Origin: Corythucha ciliata
Taxonomy: Eukaryota > Arthropoda > Insecta > Hemiptera > Tingidae
Reading direction: 5' to 3'
Assembly (NCBI GenBank): GCA_038030265.1
Contig: CM075941.1
Location: forward strand, 3,410,001 to 3,474,000
Length of the DNA stretch: 64,000 bases
Shown here: piece by piece, positions 8,991 through 20,789 of the stretch
Layout of the letters: each line of letters starts with the position of its first letter
Numbering within the stretch: the stretch's first letter is position 1
The notes under the pieces: model-generated
The model's input: only the letters and a program-made list of their open reading frames with translations
Database searches by the model: none
What the model was told of the DNA's origin: nothing
Program-made: the position numbers and the translations under genes

Positions 8991-10110
8991 GTACTTGCTG
9001 CACTTACTGCTTCTACTTGCTGTACTTTTCAGCGAAACAGCAAGTTTCTGGGTCTTTTGGGCGTGAACCTTCCAGGTCAAATCAGACCCAAACTGCACCT
9101 TCAACTTTTATTTTATTTGGCAAATTTAAAATTAAATGAGTTTGCACGTTCGGGTTCTTATTTAAGCGATTGTGGTTCCTAATTTGTGCGAAATTACAAA
9201 TTTCCTCGCTGAATCTACGCGAAATTGACGGGCCTTCGCGGGCCTCGATTCTTACAGAAATGCCAGTTTTGGGGGGGGAGGGTCTTAATTTCAGCAACAT
9301 TGCAATTCCACGGGTTGCTTGTTTCGGTGCGAAATACCCGTGAAATTTCCAGTTTGAAATTGTTTTTTGTGGGCTCTGACCCCGGGCCGCTAGCAGGCCA
9401 CGACCTATACGCCTATGTACAACCCAAACAAATGGTCAACAATTTGAAGGCAAATATCTGATAAATTGGACGTGTCCAGGCTCAATTTTCGTGAAGCGTA
9501 AAATGCAGATCATAATTATATATCAGTGAAATTTCAAGTTTCAGGGCCTTTTTTTGCCTGTTTCAGGTTTTAACTTCTGTGAAAATGCAAATATCGGTGT
9601 TTAATTTCAACGAAATAGGGAGTTCGAGGTCTTATTTAAGCGGAATTACAAAAATTTGGTCCTCAATTTTAGCGAAATTGCAAGTTTCGGGGATGTGTTT
9701 TTTAAGTGGCCGCTTTTCACTTGGTCAAGTTGGCCCCGACAACACCTCAAAGCTTTATTGAACAACCGCAAAATTACATCATTTGGAGCTAAAATATCAA
9801 TGAATTACTGGCTGACATGCTGAACGACCGTCGAATTGACATTTCTGGGTTTTAGTGAATTTGCCCGTTCAGGGTCTTTAAATTTAACCAAAATTGTCAA
9901 TTTCTTGGCCTACTTTGTGAAAGTGGAACCCGCAGGCTAGCCGATACCATCGCACGGCCTGACGAATACCCACGAAATTGAAGCTCTCCGGCCGAATATC
10001 GGCGCGATTGCTAATCTCTTGAGGGGGGGACGCGGCAAAATTTGCCAAAATTTACAAAATTACTAACGTATGACTAAAAATTGAAAAAAAAAATGGCGGC
10101 CACACAATTT
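8991..10110 (+). repeat. Degenerate satellite, GAAATTGCAAGTTTC-type units
   Basis: Loosely periodic sequence with repeated AATTTCAGCGAAATTGCAAGTTTC-like phrases in shorter pieces (for example GCGAAATTGCAAGTTTCGGG near 9673-9692, TGAAATTTCAAGTTTCAGGG near 9527-9546). Monomers are too diverged for a firm unit length. Similar phrases recur at 54640-54930. No gene seen. Confidence 0.55.
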
Positions 10111-10119
10111 TGCCGCTTT

Positions 10120-10740
10120 TTCGCAATATAAAAAGCGCAAATTCACAGCTATAAAATTAAGAAAAGTCATAAATTCATCGCTCAGCAGGCTCATGATAAA
10201 ATGTCAATTCGTAGTTTCTCCACCCAATCTCGGGACTGAAATTGAAAAATAAAAACCGCTAAAATCACGTGGATAAAAGTAAAAAATAGCTGATTCCCAC
10301 CTAAAATAGAAATAAAACGCTAATTTTCAGCGAGAAAAAGCTTAAATTCGTGGATAAAGTTTAGCGAAAAGTGCTTTTTAACTTCTAAAATGAAGAAAGG
10401 CGCTAACTCGCGGATCAATCTAAGAAAATGCGCTAATTCACGGCTGAAGTTGATAAAGTGCGGTAATTCGCGATTTAAATTGAGAATAGAGAATTCGCGG
10501 CTAAGTGAGAAAAATTTATCGTTCAAAACTAAACTTTAAAAAACGGTAATTCACGGATATATTTGAGAAAATTCGCTAATTTGAGGATCAATTCGAAAAA
10601 ATACGCTGACTGGGGGGTAAAATTGAGGAAACGTTGGGGATTAGCGGTTAAAATTGAGCAATATCGAGCAATTCGCGGCAAAAATTGAGCAATATCGCTA
10701 ATGCGCGGCAAAAATTGAGAAAAGCGCTAATTTCTGGTAA
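10120..10740 (-). repeat. Degenerate ~30-bp satellite, reverse orientation
   Basis: Units of the type CGCTAATTCGCGGCTAAAAT-TGAGAAAA repeat about every 28-33 bp. This is the reverse complement of the units at 8220-8630, so the two blocks form the arms of a large imperfect inverted repeat. Confidence 0.7.
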
Positions 10741-10959
10741 AACTGACATTAATATAATAGCAGACAGTTTAATAAAACGGAAAAATAAGAACACGATTGG
10801 AAGGGTTTCAGTCACATGCGTTCCAGTCAGTTGCCTTCAGTTTGGCCCTTTATTTGCGAGGGCTCTTGCCTTTAACAATCACAAAACGATGTTTAATATA
10901 CACACAATTTTTAACCGAGGCGAACGAGTTCTGACTGGACAAAAATTCACTTCGCGGGA

Positions 10960-12480
10960 TTGACGACAACACCAAATTGAGACAAACGACAAAAAAGAAT
11001 GTCGAGGTGCTTGGCTTGTTCTTCCTCGTTTTTCGAAAACACGAGAACGTCATCTATTATAAACGAAAACAAAATTAAGACCACGAGTTACTTTGTCCAT
11101 GAACCTTCGGAACGTCTGGGCTGTGTTTCGAAGACCGAAAGGCATGAAGGGGAATTCGAAAAGCCCAAATGAGTGCTTATAGGTTTTGCACACTTCGTCA
11201 GGATGTACCGTGATTTACTGGTAGGCTTTGACGAGATCGACGAGTGTAAAAACGGTAAATCCATGTACGCTGTGAACAAAATCATGAATATGCTTGACTG
11301 GGCTATCCGGAATGGTTCTGGAGTTGAGGGCGCGATAATCGCCGCCGCGTGAAAAGGTGACGACGACGAGCTGTTGGATGGACGTGCCGTCCCATTTTTG
11401 GAGCGTTGCGTCAAATTCACTTTTCGCGTCGCTTAGTCGTTCGTGCGAGAGGCGGCGATGTCGGCAGAAGGGCAGGTTTCTGTTCGAATGTAATGAACAA
11501 CTTTCGAATGTTTAATTTCTCGATTTAAACCAGTGAAAATGTTATTCGCGAGGTGACCGTTTACTGCCTTGACGCTTATTTGAGCGAGGTTCGACGTTTG
11601 ACATGTCATGTTGAGCCCGGTTTTTCCATCGAGTAAGCGTTGGAGTCCACAATCTGATAACATGTGGTAATTTGCGAGAAAATCTGAACCAATAATTAGG
11701 ATGCTAACGTCAGCAATGCCCAACGAAAGTCGCCGCGCAAACCAATATCAAAGTGAAACGTTATACAGACCGTAGGTAGCGATGTCGCCGTTATTAGCGG
11801 CACTTAACGTGCACTTAACGCGCACTCGAGTTGTTTTGAAAGTTGGTCGATCCGCTGATTTAAAATTTGAAGAGAATTTTGGGGAAAATTACTTGTCCCT
11901 TGGGAGCTCGTAGCGGTAGAAAATACAGACGGCTGGCGGTGAAATTTCGACGATATTCTGTCCGCTAAAACGGCTAATTGATCGAGGCCGAGTTCCGATT
12001 GCGAGGCAAGAATGACTGACACGGTACTGGGAAGTCGCTGTAGCCATAATTATTTCAATATCGTCGCTAACCGCTGACGATGACTTACGGAATTGGAAGG
12101 GTTTTCTGTCACCAAGGTCTTCTTCGCTAATGAGCTGTTTAACACGCCGTTCTTCGTATAAAAAAAGGCGCAGACAAAGTTCCCGTTACAAAATTTCGTA
12201 CGTTTGTCGTTTCGCGGGGTCAGTAATTATACGTATCCTCGATTTCAGCTGCAGCTCGGGTCTCCAGCAGCGAGACGACGTAATAGTAGCGTTGTTTGGT
12301 CGGCCGTGATGATGCCGGTTGTAGCGAACTGATCTTCAGCCTGGGCGAACCATAATAACCGCGAGCTTGTCCACCCAAAACGGTGGAAGCTTGGACGAAA
12401 TTCTGTAAACGGCTTCTGGTTGACCGGGTGCTGGAGCTGGTGACGACTACTGTGGGGTGAAGAAAAACGTCGTTTACCTT
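10960..12480 (-). mobile_element. Ty3/Gypsy element fragment, gag-protease-RT start, degenerate
   Basis: Read on the minus strand from 12480 downward: a gag N-terminus (PPFWVDKLAV..., FYYVVS-like YYVVSLLE, AAAEIED), an E-E-x-L-G-D-R-K-P-S-Q-F motif near 12110, the end of an aspartic protease with ILIIGSDFLANYH (about 11690-11650), then RT motifs DYRALNSRTIPDS, FTLVDLVKAY, FGLFEFPFMPFGLRN (about 11330-11110) and a trace of the catalytic region at 11060. Frames shift several times and stops interrupt, so it is dead. It abuts a plus-strand gag fragment at 12457 head to head. Confidence 0.75.
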
Positions 12481-13114
12481 CGACACTTGTTATTAAGCCG
12501 TACTCAAAATGAAGGAGAGCCGTTCATGCGATACCTGACTGATTTGAAAAAATTAGAAAGCGACTGCGACTTCGGCGATCAGGAGTGCAGTTTAAAAAGG
12601 GATAAAGTGGTTCTTGGCATTCAGGATGAAGCTCTTAAAGGACGACTCTTACGACTCCCCGACCTTCGACTGGAGGAAGCGGTACAGTACTGCCAGTTGG
12701 CTGAATCTAGTAAGCAGGAGCTGGAAGAAATTTCAAGAAAATCGGACGAGAAGACGGTCCAGGCTCTTCAAAGCCGTCGGGCTAAACAAACGAACTACCC
12801 TCGGACGAGTTGGCATTCGTCAAGAACGACTGGGAGAGGGAAGACCAACAACAAGTAATCCAATAGAATACAAGTGTAAGAAATGTGGAACTTTTCACGC
12901 GGCCTTTAAGTGCCCTGCCTACGGGAAAAAGTGCAGTAACTGCAATAAATTCAATCATTTTAAAATTGGCTGCAGAGCCGGTTATAACGAAGTGCATGAT
13001 GTGGCGTGCGAAAGGTTCCAAGTTAGTTCAATTGGAAATGATTCGTGCTTTCCTGTAATAAATGCTAAATTCAGACCCCTAATGACAACGTACAACAGGA
13101 CGCGGTTCATTTAG
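12457..13114 (+). pseudogene. Ty3/Gypsy gag fragment with two zinc knuckles
   Basis: First frame: LLSRTQNEGEPFMRYLTDLKKL, then VVLGIQDEALKGRLLRLP and a Glu-rich helix, the capsid C-terminal region of Gypsy gags. After a frameshift near 12800 it continues into CKKCGTFHAAFKCPAYGKKC and CSNCNKFNHFKIGC, two CCHC knuckles of the nucleocapsid, and ends at TAG about 13114. Gag packages element RNA into virus-like particles. The protease and RT do not follow, so the copy is internally deleted. Confidence 0.8.
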
Positions 13115-13179
13115 TGGTAGACACGACTACCTTTCCTTAAAGAACACTGAAATGAAGTGGAGGGGAGGAGCATGGAAAC

Positions 13180-13310
13180 CTGATGATGGACAAAAATCAC
13201 AATAATCCTCCAGAGATCCAGCAGTCTTAGGAGGAACGTGTATCGCAACGTAACCGCAGGAGTAGGCATTATACTTTGGACAGAGAATTAGGGGGGTGAA
13301 CGAATTAATT
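13180..13310 (+). other. Possible pol tail and polypurine tract of the same Gypsy copy
   Basis: After the gag fragment comes an Arg-rich short frame (RRNRRSRHYTLDRELGG, about 13235-13290), like the end of Gypsy pol, then AATTAGGGGGGTGAACG at about 13285-13301, which fits a polypurine tract followed by an LTR beginning TG. The LTR itself cannot be verified because no second copy is present here. Inference. Confidence 0.35.
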
Positions 13311-13400
13311 ATGTAGCTCTAAAATCTACTTTTCTGGGGCCATAATTCAATGAAAATAAAAAACGCAAAAAGCCAAAAAAGCACTGTAATCATTGAATAC

Positions 13401-13600
13401 CTTGTCAGTGTCCAAGCCTTTGGTCATAGCCCACGTTGATACAACATAGTCCATAACTCGCTCCGACAAGGCTTTCGGAACTTCGTGCAACTTCATAAAC
13501 TCCCTTACATTATTGAGCATATCGTGATATTTCGCCGTAGCGGACGTCATTTGTTGTATTATTGTCGTCACATGACCGAATATTGTCGCGTAAAGTAGTG
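13401..13600 (-). CDS. eag: eag exon: end of S6 and start of C-linker
   Basis: 200 bp; acceptor TTTAAAACAG at 13601-13610, donor GTATTC just left of 13401. It begins by completing the codon split with the previous exon (GCA, Ala) and reads [20 protein letters not shown], the end of S6, then [19 protein letters not shown] and [16 protein letters not shown] of the C-linker, which couples the pore to the cyclic-nucleotide-binding homology domain. It ends in phase 0. The next family block (CPKDMKADICVHLNRKV-type) is not found between here and base 1, so the following intron exceeds 13.4 kb or the exon lies off the window. Confidence 0.95.
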
Positions 13601-13688
13601 CTGTTTTAAAAATACGAGAATAACTTGTAGAAGAGTGGGTATAGGTGGGTGGGGGGCGGGCGGGCAGTGGATTACTTCCGGTACTTAC

Positions 13689-13943
13689 CAGCTATGATCA
13701 TCATGCATATCGTGAAAATTTTCTCGTTGTCAGTTTCCGCCGCCACGTTGCCAAATCCAACGCTCGTCATACACGTCATCGTGAAGTATAACGCCGTGAC
13801 GTACATGGTTTTCCTAGTTGGTCCGTTGATGAGCTCCGGCGTTCCCGAATCATTGGACCAAATGTACGAATAGGGCGACTGAGTCACGTTGGCCAGTTTC
13901 CACAGCCAAGAATACTGAAGCCCGTTGTCGGCATCCGATCTTC
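13689..13943 (-). CDS. eag: eag exon: pore turret, pore helix, selectivity filter, start of S6
   Basis: 255 bp; acceptor AG at 13944-13945, donor GTAAGTAC at 13681-13688. It reads [19 protein letters not shown], the extracellular turret, then [17 protein letters not shown] with the K+ selectivity filter SVGFGN at 13747-13764, and [13 protein letters not shown] of S6. SVGFGN rather than TVGYGD is diagnostic for the EAG/ERG/ELK superfamily. Starts with two bases of a split Gly codon and ends with one base of a split Ala codon. The two flanking introns are 88 and 92 bp. Confidence 0.96.
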
Positions 13944-14035
13944 CTTTAAACGGTGTGAAATAAATGAAGAAATTAGATGTAAAAACGTTTAAATTTTGGA
14001 ATCCAAAATAATCGGGTGAGTTTGGCAAAGGTTAC

Positions 14036-14204
14036 CTATTGAGTACCAAATGCAAGCCAACCAGTGAGCTACGAGCATGTAAAAACAAAGCAGGAGTATT
14101 AACATGGCTGCCCCGTACTCGAGATATCGGTCGAGTTTCCGTACGACGCGTCCAAGTCTTAATAAACGTACAACTTTAAGCGCACTGAACAAGCTTCCGA
14201 TGCC
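14036..14204 (-). CDS. eag: eag exon: S4 voltage sensor and S5
   Basis: 169 bp; acceptor TCTCAACAG at 14205-14213, donor GTAACC left of 14036. Reads [20 protein letters not shown] with regularly spaced Arg/Lys of S4, then [19 protein letters not shown] and [11 protein letters not shown] of S5. It starts in phase 0 and ends one base into a Gly codon completed by the next exon. The upstream intron is 8.2 kb and contains an R1-like LINE and inverted satellite blocks. Confidence 0.95.
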
Positions 14205-15730
14205 CTGTTGAGATATAAAAAAACACAAAAAATTAAAGATTCCTCGTTTATTTTTTAAACATTTTTTCGTTCATGCGCTAAGAGAATAGTAATCCATCCT
14301 ACCAAATTCCCGTCTTTCGATTTAACAAATTTCAAATTTAATCATGCAAGGGAGAAAGCAATATACGTATTGTACAGCAGATGGAGTGCTCAAAAAACGA
14401 GTTTTAAAAATAAAAGTCAATTGTATCACACTTAAATGCATGCCTAATATTATTGTTGTCGTTTTTTTTTGTTTTTTTTCTGTTGGAATATAAATGTGTT
14501 CATTGATGTCAACTTTTCAACATTATTTTTGTATCTTAATGACTTACCACAGTGTTTTATAACTCCCTATAGTATTTTTTTTATAGCAGAAAGAAAAAAA
14601 AGGAATTTACAGAAGCAATATTCCACGTTGTTTGAATGGTAAAAACGAAAAAAAAAAAAAAATAAATTATTCATGAAGAAATTATCTGAGTAAAGCCGTA
14701 GTGCCGGAGGGTTTTGATTTAATTTTGTGTGTTTCAATTTATACTTACGGTGCCAAAAACTAAATTTCTACTAACATCTATGAAGCAAATCTATTTGAGT
14801 GTATCGAGGCTTTGAACGTTTATTTATGTACATTGAATTATTCTTGAAATGACTCCGTAATATCTTCCCTCCCACCCTTCCTACTCTTAAAACCCATGCC
14901 TATTAAGTTTTTAATGGTGTCAGGATTTTAACGCGGATCGATGAATAAACTTTGTGTATAATTCTTTTTGGTTTGACTACAAGCCACAAAATTGTTCAAC
15001 GAAAGCTCAATCTAAAGATGAAAAATTTATTACTTAAAACTTGGTATCAAAATAAAAGTACGGTTTATGAAAATTAAACCGAAAGTTTGGATTGTACCAA
15101 ATACTTTTAAAATCTAAAAGGTATACGGCCTTACTTAGGATATTTTGTTATTTTTTCTATGTTATTTCAATGATAAAAAATTATAGTGATCAGAACAAAT
15201 AAATAAACATATGTTTTAAATTAATTCAAGAAACTAGATTGTCATTTCTATTTTTTTTATATGATTCATGTTACTCATACGACGTAAATCGGCCATTAAA
15301 CGTTATATCATCGTTTTTAGTTTACTTTCTCACCCTGTGTCCCCCACGTGAGGCGAGTCCCAAGCGATTTTAGCGGATAGAGCGGGTTTAGCTTTTGTCG
15401 CAGGTGTGCGATTTTTATCAAAAACGCTAAGATTAAGATAGTTCCCTGCTATAACCCCCCCCCCCACTCACTCAAATTCGGTGAATGATTTCTCAGGTGG
15501 TGAAACTCGCTCTGAATTGTACATTCGGGTGGTAAAATCCCTTTTCGCGTAACCAGTGAAAAAACGGGGGGGGGGGGAGTATGTCGCAACCTGTTTGCGA
15601 AAATAGAACTTTGCCTCTCAAGAGAGGAAATAATACCGGCGGGAATGGAAGAGGGGAGGACGACTGCGAGCGACGAGACGTCGAATGCTGCGGTCGTCGA
15701 AGCCGTAGTGGAGGGGCGAGAACAGACTGT
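14205..15730. other. eag intron sequence, no gene seen
   Basis: AT-rich intron DNA with poly-T/poly-A tracts (14462-14480, 14648-14662), a C run at 15457-15467 and a G run at 15566-15577. No coding or repeat structure recognised apart from these homopolymers. Confidence 0.6.
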
Positions 15731-15732
15731 TG

Positions 15733-18700
15733 ATGGAACTTAGTGTTCATCAACAGAATTTGGGGCGGAGCCCGTTGGTCCATGACCAGTTGCGGGTCCT
15801 GGCGGCGGCGCGTCAGGTCGACGTGCTGCTTCTTCAGGAGCCGCACTGGGCTGGCGGGCGCTTGACATCCTTTGGCGTGGGTGCCCGCCCGGTGTCGGGA
15901 GGATTTGCAGGGAGAGCGGGCCCGCTGGCCTCAGTTGTCGTCCTCAACAAACAGCTCACCGTGTGCTCAGTGAGGTCTCATCCCTCTCGATACGTGGCGG
16001 CGGTGATTGTGGGACGGGGTACCAAGCAAATGGGCCTGATCTCATGCTATTGGCCCCCTTCGCTGGAAGACGGCACGGAGTTTGTTGCTTCCCTCGAGAA
16101 CACATTTGCGTCCATCACGGGATTGCCCACTGTGGTTGGGGGGGGACTTCAACGCTTGGGACCCAGCATGGGGCTCCAGGCATGGCTCGGCCAGGGGCGC
16201 GCAAGTGCGAGACCTTATGATCTCGCGGGGTTTAGTGCTGTCGAACCGGCCGGAGTGTGGCCCGACTTTTCGGGGATTGCTCGGGGACTGCCACATTGAC
16301 CTCACTTGGGCAGGCGGGAGCCCTTTGCCAATGGCGCGCTCGTGGGAAGTGAGTCAAGACACGTGTGCAAAGCACTGCCTTCTAAGCTACTCCCTGGTCG
16401 TGGGAGGCGCCGCTCAGATGGTCAAAGGGGATAAGGGTCAGTTCGATTTTCAGCGTGCCAACTGGGAGGCGTACTCTGCTGGAGCCGTCAGGGGGCTCCT
16501 CGAATCGTGGGAGTCAATAATTGTTGATCCAGCGGCACTATCGGAGGCCCTCATTGATGACGCTAAACTCCATTTGGAGGAAGTTGTTATAGGGGCCGCC
16601 GAGGATGCGATACCACGTCAGCCCTCGTCCAGGGGAGATTCGACGCCGTGGTGGACCAGTGAGCTAGAGGGTCTCTCTCTGAGAGCTCGTAGGATTCAAA
16701 GTGCGTTCCAGCGCACGCGGGGCTCCGGGCGAGTCGACTCGCGTCAGCGTTACTTCTCTGCCCGGAGAGATCTCAAACGGGCTGTGCTTCGGTCAAAACG
16801 TGCCTCTTGGTGGGCGTTTGTGGAGGAAGCCCTCGCGGCCAACCCTTGGGGAATTCCCTATGGGGTAGTTGTAGGGAAAATAAAGTATCCGGGTATTCTC
16901 CCATTTTTGGAGGTGGCCGGCGGTAGCATAGAGGCTACCCTTAGGAACTTCCTGGAAAGGATATTCCCTCAAGATGACCCAGGAACCGATAGCGTAGTCT
17001 CGAGGAGTATTAGGGACGATGCCTGGCTCCCCCCGTCGACGGCTGGGAGCAGGAGCTTCTCGGAGGAGGAACTCCGGGCTGCTCTTGATAGGATGGCTGT
17101 GGGTCGGGCTCCCGGCTTGACTGAGGTACGGCCCGAGATGTTGAAGCATCTGCCGGACCCAGTTCTGGAGGCCTACTTGGACTATTACAACTGGTGTCCG
17201 GTTTCGGGGTACTTCCCGGCAAGGTGGCGGGTTGCGGTGGTGCGGCTCATCTTGAAGTCAGCGGACCGAGACCCTGCCTTGCCGGGGAGCTACCGGCCTA
17301 TCAGCCTCCTGCCTTGCGAGAGCGAGGTCCTGGAGCGCCTCCCCCTGGAAAGGATTGAGCCTTTCGAAGAGGGGGAGCTTTATGAGCGCCAGTTTGGGGC
17401 GAACCGGGGGGGTTCGACTGAGACTCCTCCCGGTGTAGGTGTTTGGCGGCGGTGCTTTTGGACATTCAAGGTGCCTTCGACCCCGCGTGGTGGCCGCTTG
17501 TCCTGGCGGCATTGCGCGAGTCCGGTGTTCCTTGGGACATATTTCGGGTAGTGGTCTCGTACTTCACGTCGAGGACAGTGAGGCTCCGCTATGGCGAAAG
17601 CCAGGCGGAGTCCCCAGTAACACGGTGGTGTCCGCAGGGCTCGGTGCTCTCGGCTGCTCTATGGAACCTCCTTTTTGCGGGTCTCATGCGGCTCCTCGAG
17701 GGGAAATGCGTGGGGGCGGGTTTGTCACCGACCTCGCCGTCGTCGTCTCGGCCAGCTCGCTGGAGGGGCTCAGCCGGAAAGTCACACGAATTCTGGGGGT
17801 CGTCGATGGGTGGTGCGGGGCTGCAAGGCTGGCTCTTGCGGTGCAAAAGACCCAGGTGGTCATCATGCGGGGTAGACTGCCACGAGGATGCTCCTTGGTT
17901 GTACCATACCAGGGAGTAAACCTGACGGGGGCTCTCGTGGGGAGGTACCTTGGCGTGCAGATTGCCCGCCATAGAGGGGCAAGCCCGCAGCTGGACGTAG
18001 TTGCGGGCAAACTTGAAAAAGGGGTCGCTCTTTTTAGGGCTACGGCGGAAGATACGTGGGGGAGGGCGGATTTCCGCTGTCGGGTACGCTACGTGGGGTC
18101 GGTATTTATGCCGATCCTTTTGTACGGGGCGACCTGGTGGTGGCACCGCCCCTCCAAGGCGCAGAGAGCGAGAGTCGTCAGCCTGCAGCGGCAGGCCTTG
18201 ATCCGGGTAGTCATGGCGTACAGGACTGTCAGCTCAGACGCCCTTCAGGTCACGGCGGGGATTCCTCCGGCTGATCTCCTGCTAGACGCCTGGGTGCACA
18301 GGTGCCGGGCCATCTCCGACTCGTTGGGGCTGGTGGGGTGTCGGGAGGACTGGGTGGACCGTCTTGCACCTTTGTTGTCGGGCGGGTGGTTGCCGGGAGC
18401 ACTTCGCCTTCTCGATGACTTGGTGGTGGAGGCCAGCGGAAGCGTTGGGCTGACAGTACGACTGGTAGGCATTTGTTCGGCTTCTTGCCCGACGTGCGGA
18501 TTCGGTTGGCAGTGGCCAGGTGGTTCATACCTAAACACGCGGCCACCTTGATCTCACCGGCCATGGATCGTTCAACGCCAAGTTGTGGCTATTCCGGCAG
18601 CGGGACTCTCCTTTGTGCCCTTGTGGTGACGAGGTCGAGACCGCTGATCACGTGCTGTGTCGCTGCGGGTTCTATGACAACTTGCGCCATCGGGAATGGT

Positions 18701-18960
18701 GAGTGGAGGGCCCTCCGCCGGACCCGGCGCTAGTCGGGAGCCGGAGGGAGTTTGAGAAGGTCCGGTCCTTCTCCCGCGCCTGGTTGGCGCGGAGGGGGCT
18801 GGGGCCTATGATGCCCGTTGTAGGGTAGATGTAAGTCGGGTCGGAGGCATTTCGCCACTCTCCCGGTCCTGGAGAACGTCCACCTCCGCGTGGTCTCTCT
18901 CGGGCACGGCTGGCTGGCCACCAGTAGTCGCTAACGGACGGTGACCGGGGGAGCGACCCG
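15733..18960 (+). pseudogene. R1-like ORF2: endonuclease, reverse transcriptase, C-terminal finger; multiple lesions
   Basis: ATG at 15733 starts MELSVHQQNLGRSPLV and LLLQEPHW (EN motif with catalytic Glu). A run of eight G at about 16138-16146 shifts the frame just before GGDFNAWDP. The usual SDH motif of the EN is replaced by AKHCLLSY. RT motifs follow: SYRPISLLP (~17288), DIQGAFDPAWW (~17462, after a second shift) and CPQGSVLSAALWN (~17630); after a third shift near 17715 the catalytic box reads FVTDLAVVV instead of a Y/FADD type, losing one Asp. A 1-bp deletion near 18440 and a stop end the frame before the CPCGDEVETADHV finger at 18618. It cannot encode an active enzyme. Confidence 0.85.
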
Positions 18961-19048
18961 CCTCTTGCTGTGGCAGCCGGGCCACGGATGGGGTGGTGTG
19001 CCGGTCAAAGGTCGGCAACGGCCTGTGCACCGGTCATTCGAAGGCATC
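15733..19048 (+). mobile_element. R1-like non-LTR retrotransposon, long but decayed
   Basis: Contains, in order, apurinic-type endonuclease, reverse transcriptase and the C-terminal finger region, then a short 3' UTR that is shared with the truncated copy at 48171-49047 (common end CACCGGTCATTCGAAGGCAT). It is strongly GC-rich within AT-rich intron DNA. No poly-A tail is seen; the 3' end runs into AGAAGAAATAATAAA. No ORF1 was found upstream of 15733, so it is either 5'-truncated or ORF1 is lost. It lies sense on the plus strand, antisense to eag. Confidence 0.85.
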
Positions 19049-19319
19049 ACAGCAAGAAGAAATAATAAATTGCACAACAAGTGAGGAAAGCGTCACTTTA
19101 CGCGCGAGTTGTGTTTGGCGATCGAGGTGAAGCCGAGTTCACCAATTACTAACAACGAGCGCGTAAAGACGCTCCTTATGAGTGGCGAACGCTATTTTTC
19201 GCTTGACCCATCAAGTGCGAGGCACTTTATCACGACTCACTTCAAACGTGTCACTCATAACAGTGACGGAAAGTAATTTTCCTACACTCCGCCTGGAATC
19301 AGCCTCTTTCACACGTTCA

Positions 19320-20530
19320 AAGGCACACTTCACGGCTAATATTGAGGAAAAGCTCTAAAATCGCGGATAGAGTGTACAAAACAGTCAATTCGCGTTCAAA
19401 ATTACGAAACACGCTAATTCACAGCTAAAATGGTGAAAAATCGCTAAAATGACATAAAAAAACACGTTCATTCGCGGCAAAATTGGAGACAAAGTGTTAA
19501 TAATTCATCCATAAAATTGATAAGAAGCGCTGAAGTAAGAAAAACGCTAATTCGCGAAGAAAACGTCAATTCGCGTCTTTTGAAGGCTGCGGCGAGCTGT
19601 GACACGGCACACCCGACTTCGTGTGGGCGTTCCCGGCGATGTGCGTTCAACAAACCGCGCACCGACCGAAACGCCCGCGTGTAGTACGGGTGTGAAGTGC
19701 ACAGTTAGATCTGGGTATGGCGTAGGAGCCCAAGTGAGGCTTAGGCGCCTGCCGGGTTCAAAGTCCGGCGCCCCCGACAAAAAAAAAAAAAAAAGGTAAA
19801 TTCGTGTCGGAAAGAGAGAGAAAAAAAAGCGCTATCCCGCGGCCAAATTTCGGGAAAAGCGTTACGTAATTTGCGGCGAACATCGGGGGAACTTTAATTC
19901 GTTGATGAAACGTAGAAAAGTCCATAACTAGCGGCTAAAATGGGGAAAAAACGCTAATTTGCCGCTAAAATAAAGAAAAATATCTAATAGGGGGTTAGTT
20001 TGAGAAAATTTGTTAATTCACAGAAAAATTGAGAAATCAGGACGAACACGAATTCAGCGATAAATCGCTACTAAAGGACTAAAATGGTGAAAAATCGCCA
20101 ATCCACAGCTAAATGAGGTAGAATGCGCTAATTTGCGGATAAAAATTCAGAAAAAAGTGTTAATTCGCAGCGAAAATTGGGAAACAAAGTGGAACGCTAA
20201 TTCACGGCTGAAATAAATAAAAATGACTATTTGTGGGGTAAAATTGAGAACATTTTTTTGCTATTTCACAGAAATGAATCGAGTAAATAGCAAGTAGCGG
20301 TTTCCGGAGACAACTTCGTGTCTAAAATTAGAAAAAATGGCTCCAATTCACGGGTAGAATTGCTCATTAACGGCTCAAATCAGGAAAAAACACAAATTCA
20401 TTGAATGAAAAGTCGCTAATTCACGGTTGAAATGGAGATAAATCGTTAATTCACGTCTAAAATGGAGACAAATCGCTAATTTCACCGATGAAAATGTGGG
20501 GTAAAAAACGCTAATTCGTGACTCCTGAGA
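19320..20530 (-). repeat. Degenerate ~30-bp satellite, reverse orientation
   Basis: Repeated CGCTAATTCGCGGCTAAAAT-type units spaced about 27-33 bp, heavily diverged, interrupted by the poly-A-ended insert at 19575-19796. Partner block in the opposite orientation lies at 21130-22010. Confidence 0.7.
19575..19796 (+). mobile_element. Poly-A-ended SINE-like retroposon with a tRNA T-arm-like 3' end
   Basis: A GC-rich insert in the AT-rich satellite, ending in A15 at 19780-19795. Just before the tail, GCCGGGTTCAAAGTCCGGC folds as a 5-bp stem with a 7-nt TTCAAAG loop and resembles a Pol III B box (GGTTCAANTCC). A weak A-box-like segment (ATGGCGTAGGAGCCC) lies 35-50 bp upstream. The placement of the box at the 3' end is unusual for a SINE. 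The call rests on the T-arm-like fold and the poly-A. Confidence 0.4.
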
Positions 20531-20780
20531 GCCACTTTACGGAGACGTTGGTGAAAGATTCGCTCGGGGGGCGCCAATTGTCTAAGGTCAGCACTGCAAT
20601 GATCTGCCACAGGGCACATTTTTTGTGCAAATGGAAAACGCTATTATACAGTGGTTAACTTGTGTTGTTAAAGTTATTGAACAGTCCCCCAAGTGCGTTT
20701 TACTCAAGTGCGTCGAAGCCTTTTGCTAAGATCAAAGCAGGGGCGTAGCCAGTTTTTGGTCTAGGGGTGGGCAGAAGATG
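20531..20780. other. Spacer with a GGGGCGTAGCCAG motif
   Basis: No gene seen. AGGGGCGTAGCCAGTTTTTGG at about 20741-20760 resembles terminal motifs of some insect hAT-type elements, but no matching inverted end was found. Confidence 0.3.
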
Positions 20781-20789
20781 TCACACGGA

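Noticed and set aside
1..13400. Remaining eag exons (cNBD and C-terminus)
   Set aside because: Searched for CPKDMKADICVHLNRK-like and cNBD motifs on the minus strand and saw none; they must lie outside the window.
17589..18146. Antisense reading frames of 100-185 codons in the R1-like LINE
   Set aside because: They are GC-rich shadows of the sense ORF2 and have no motif of their own.
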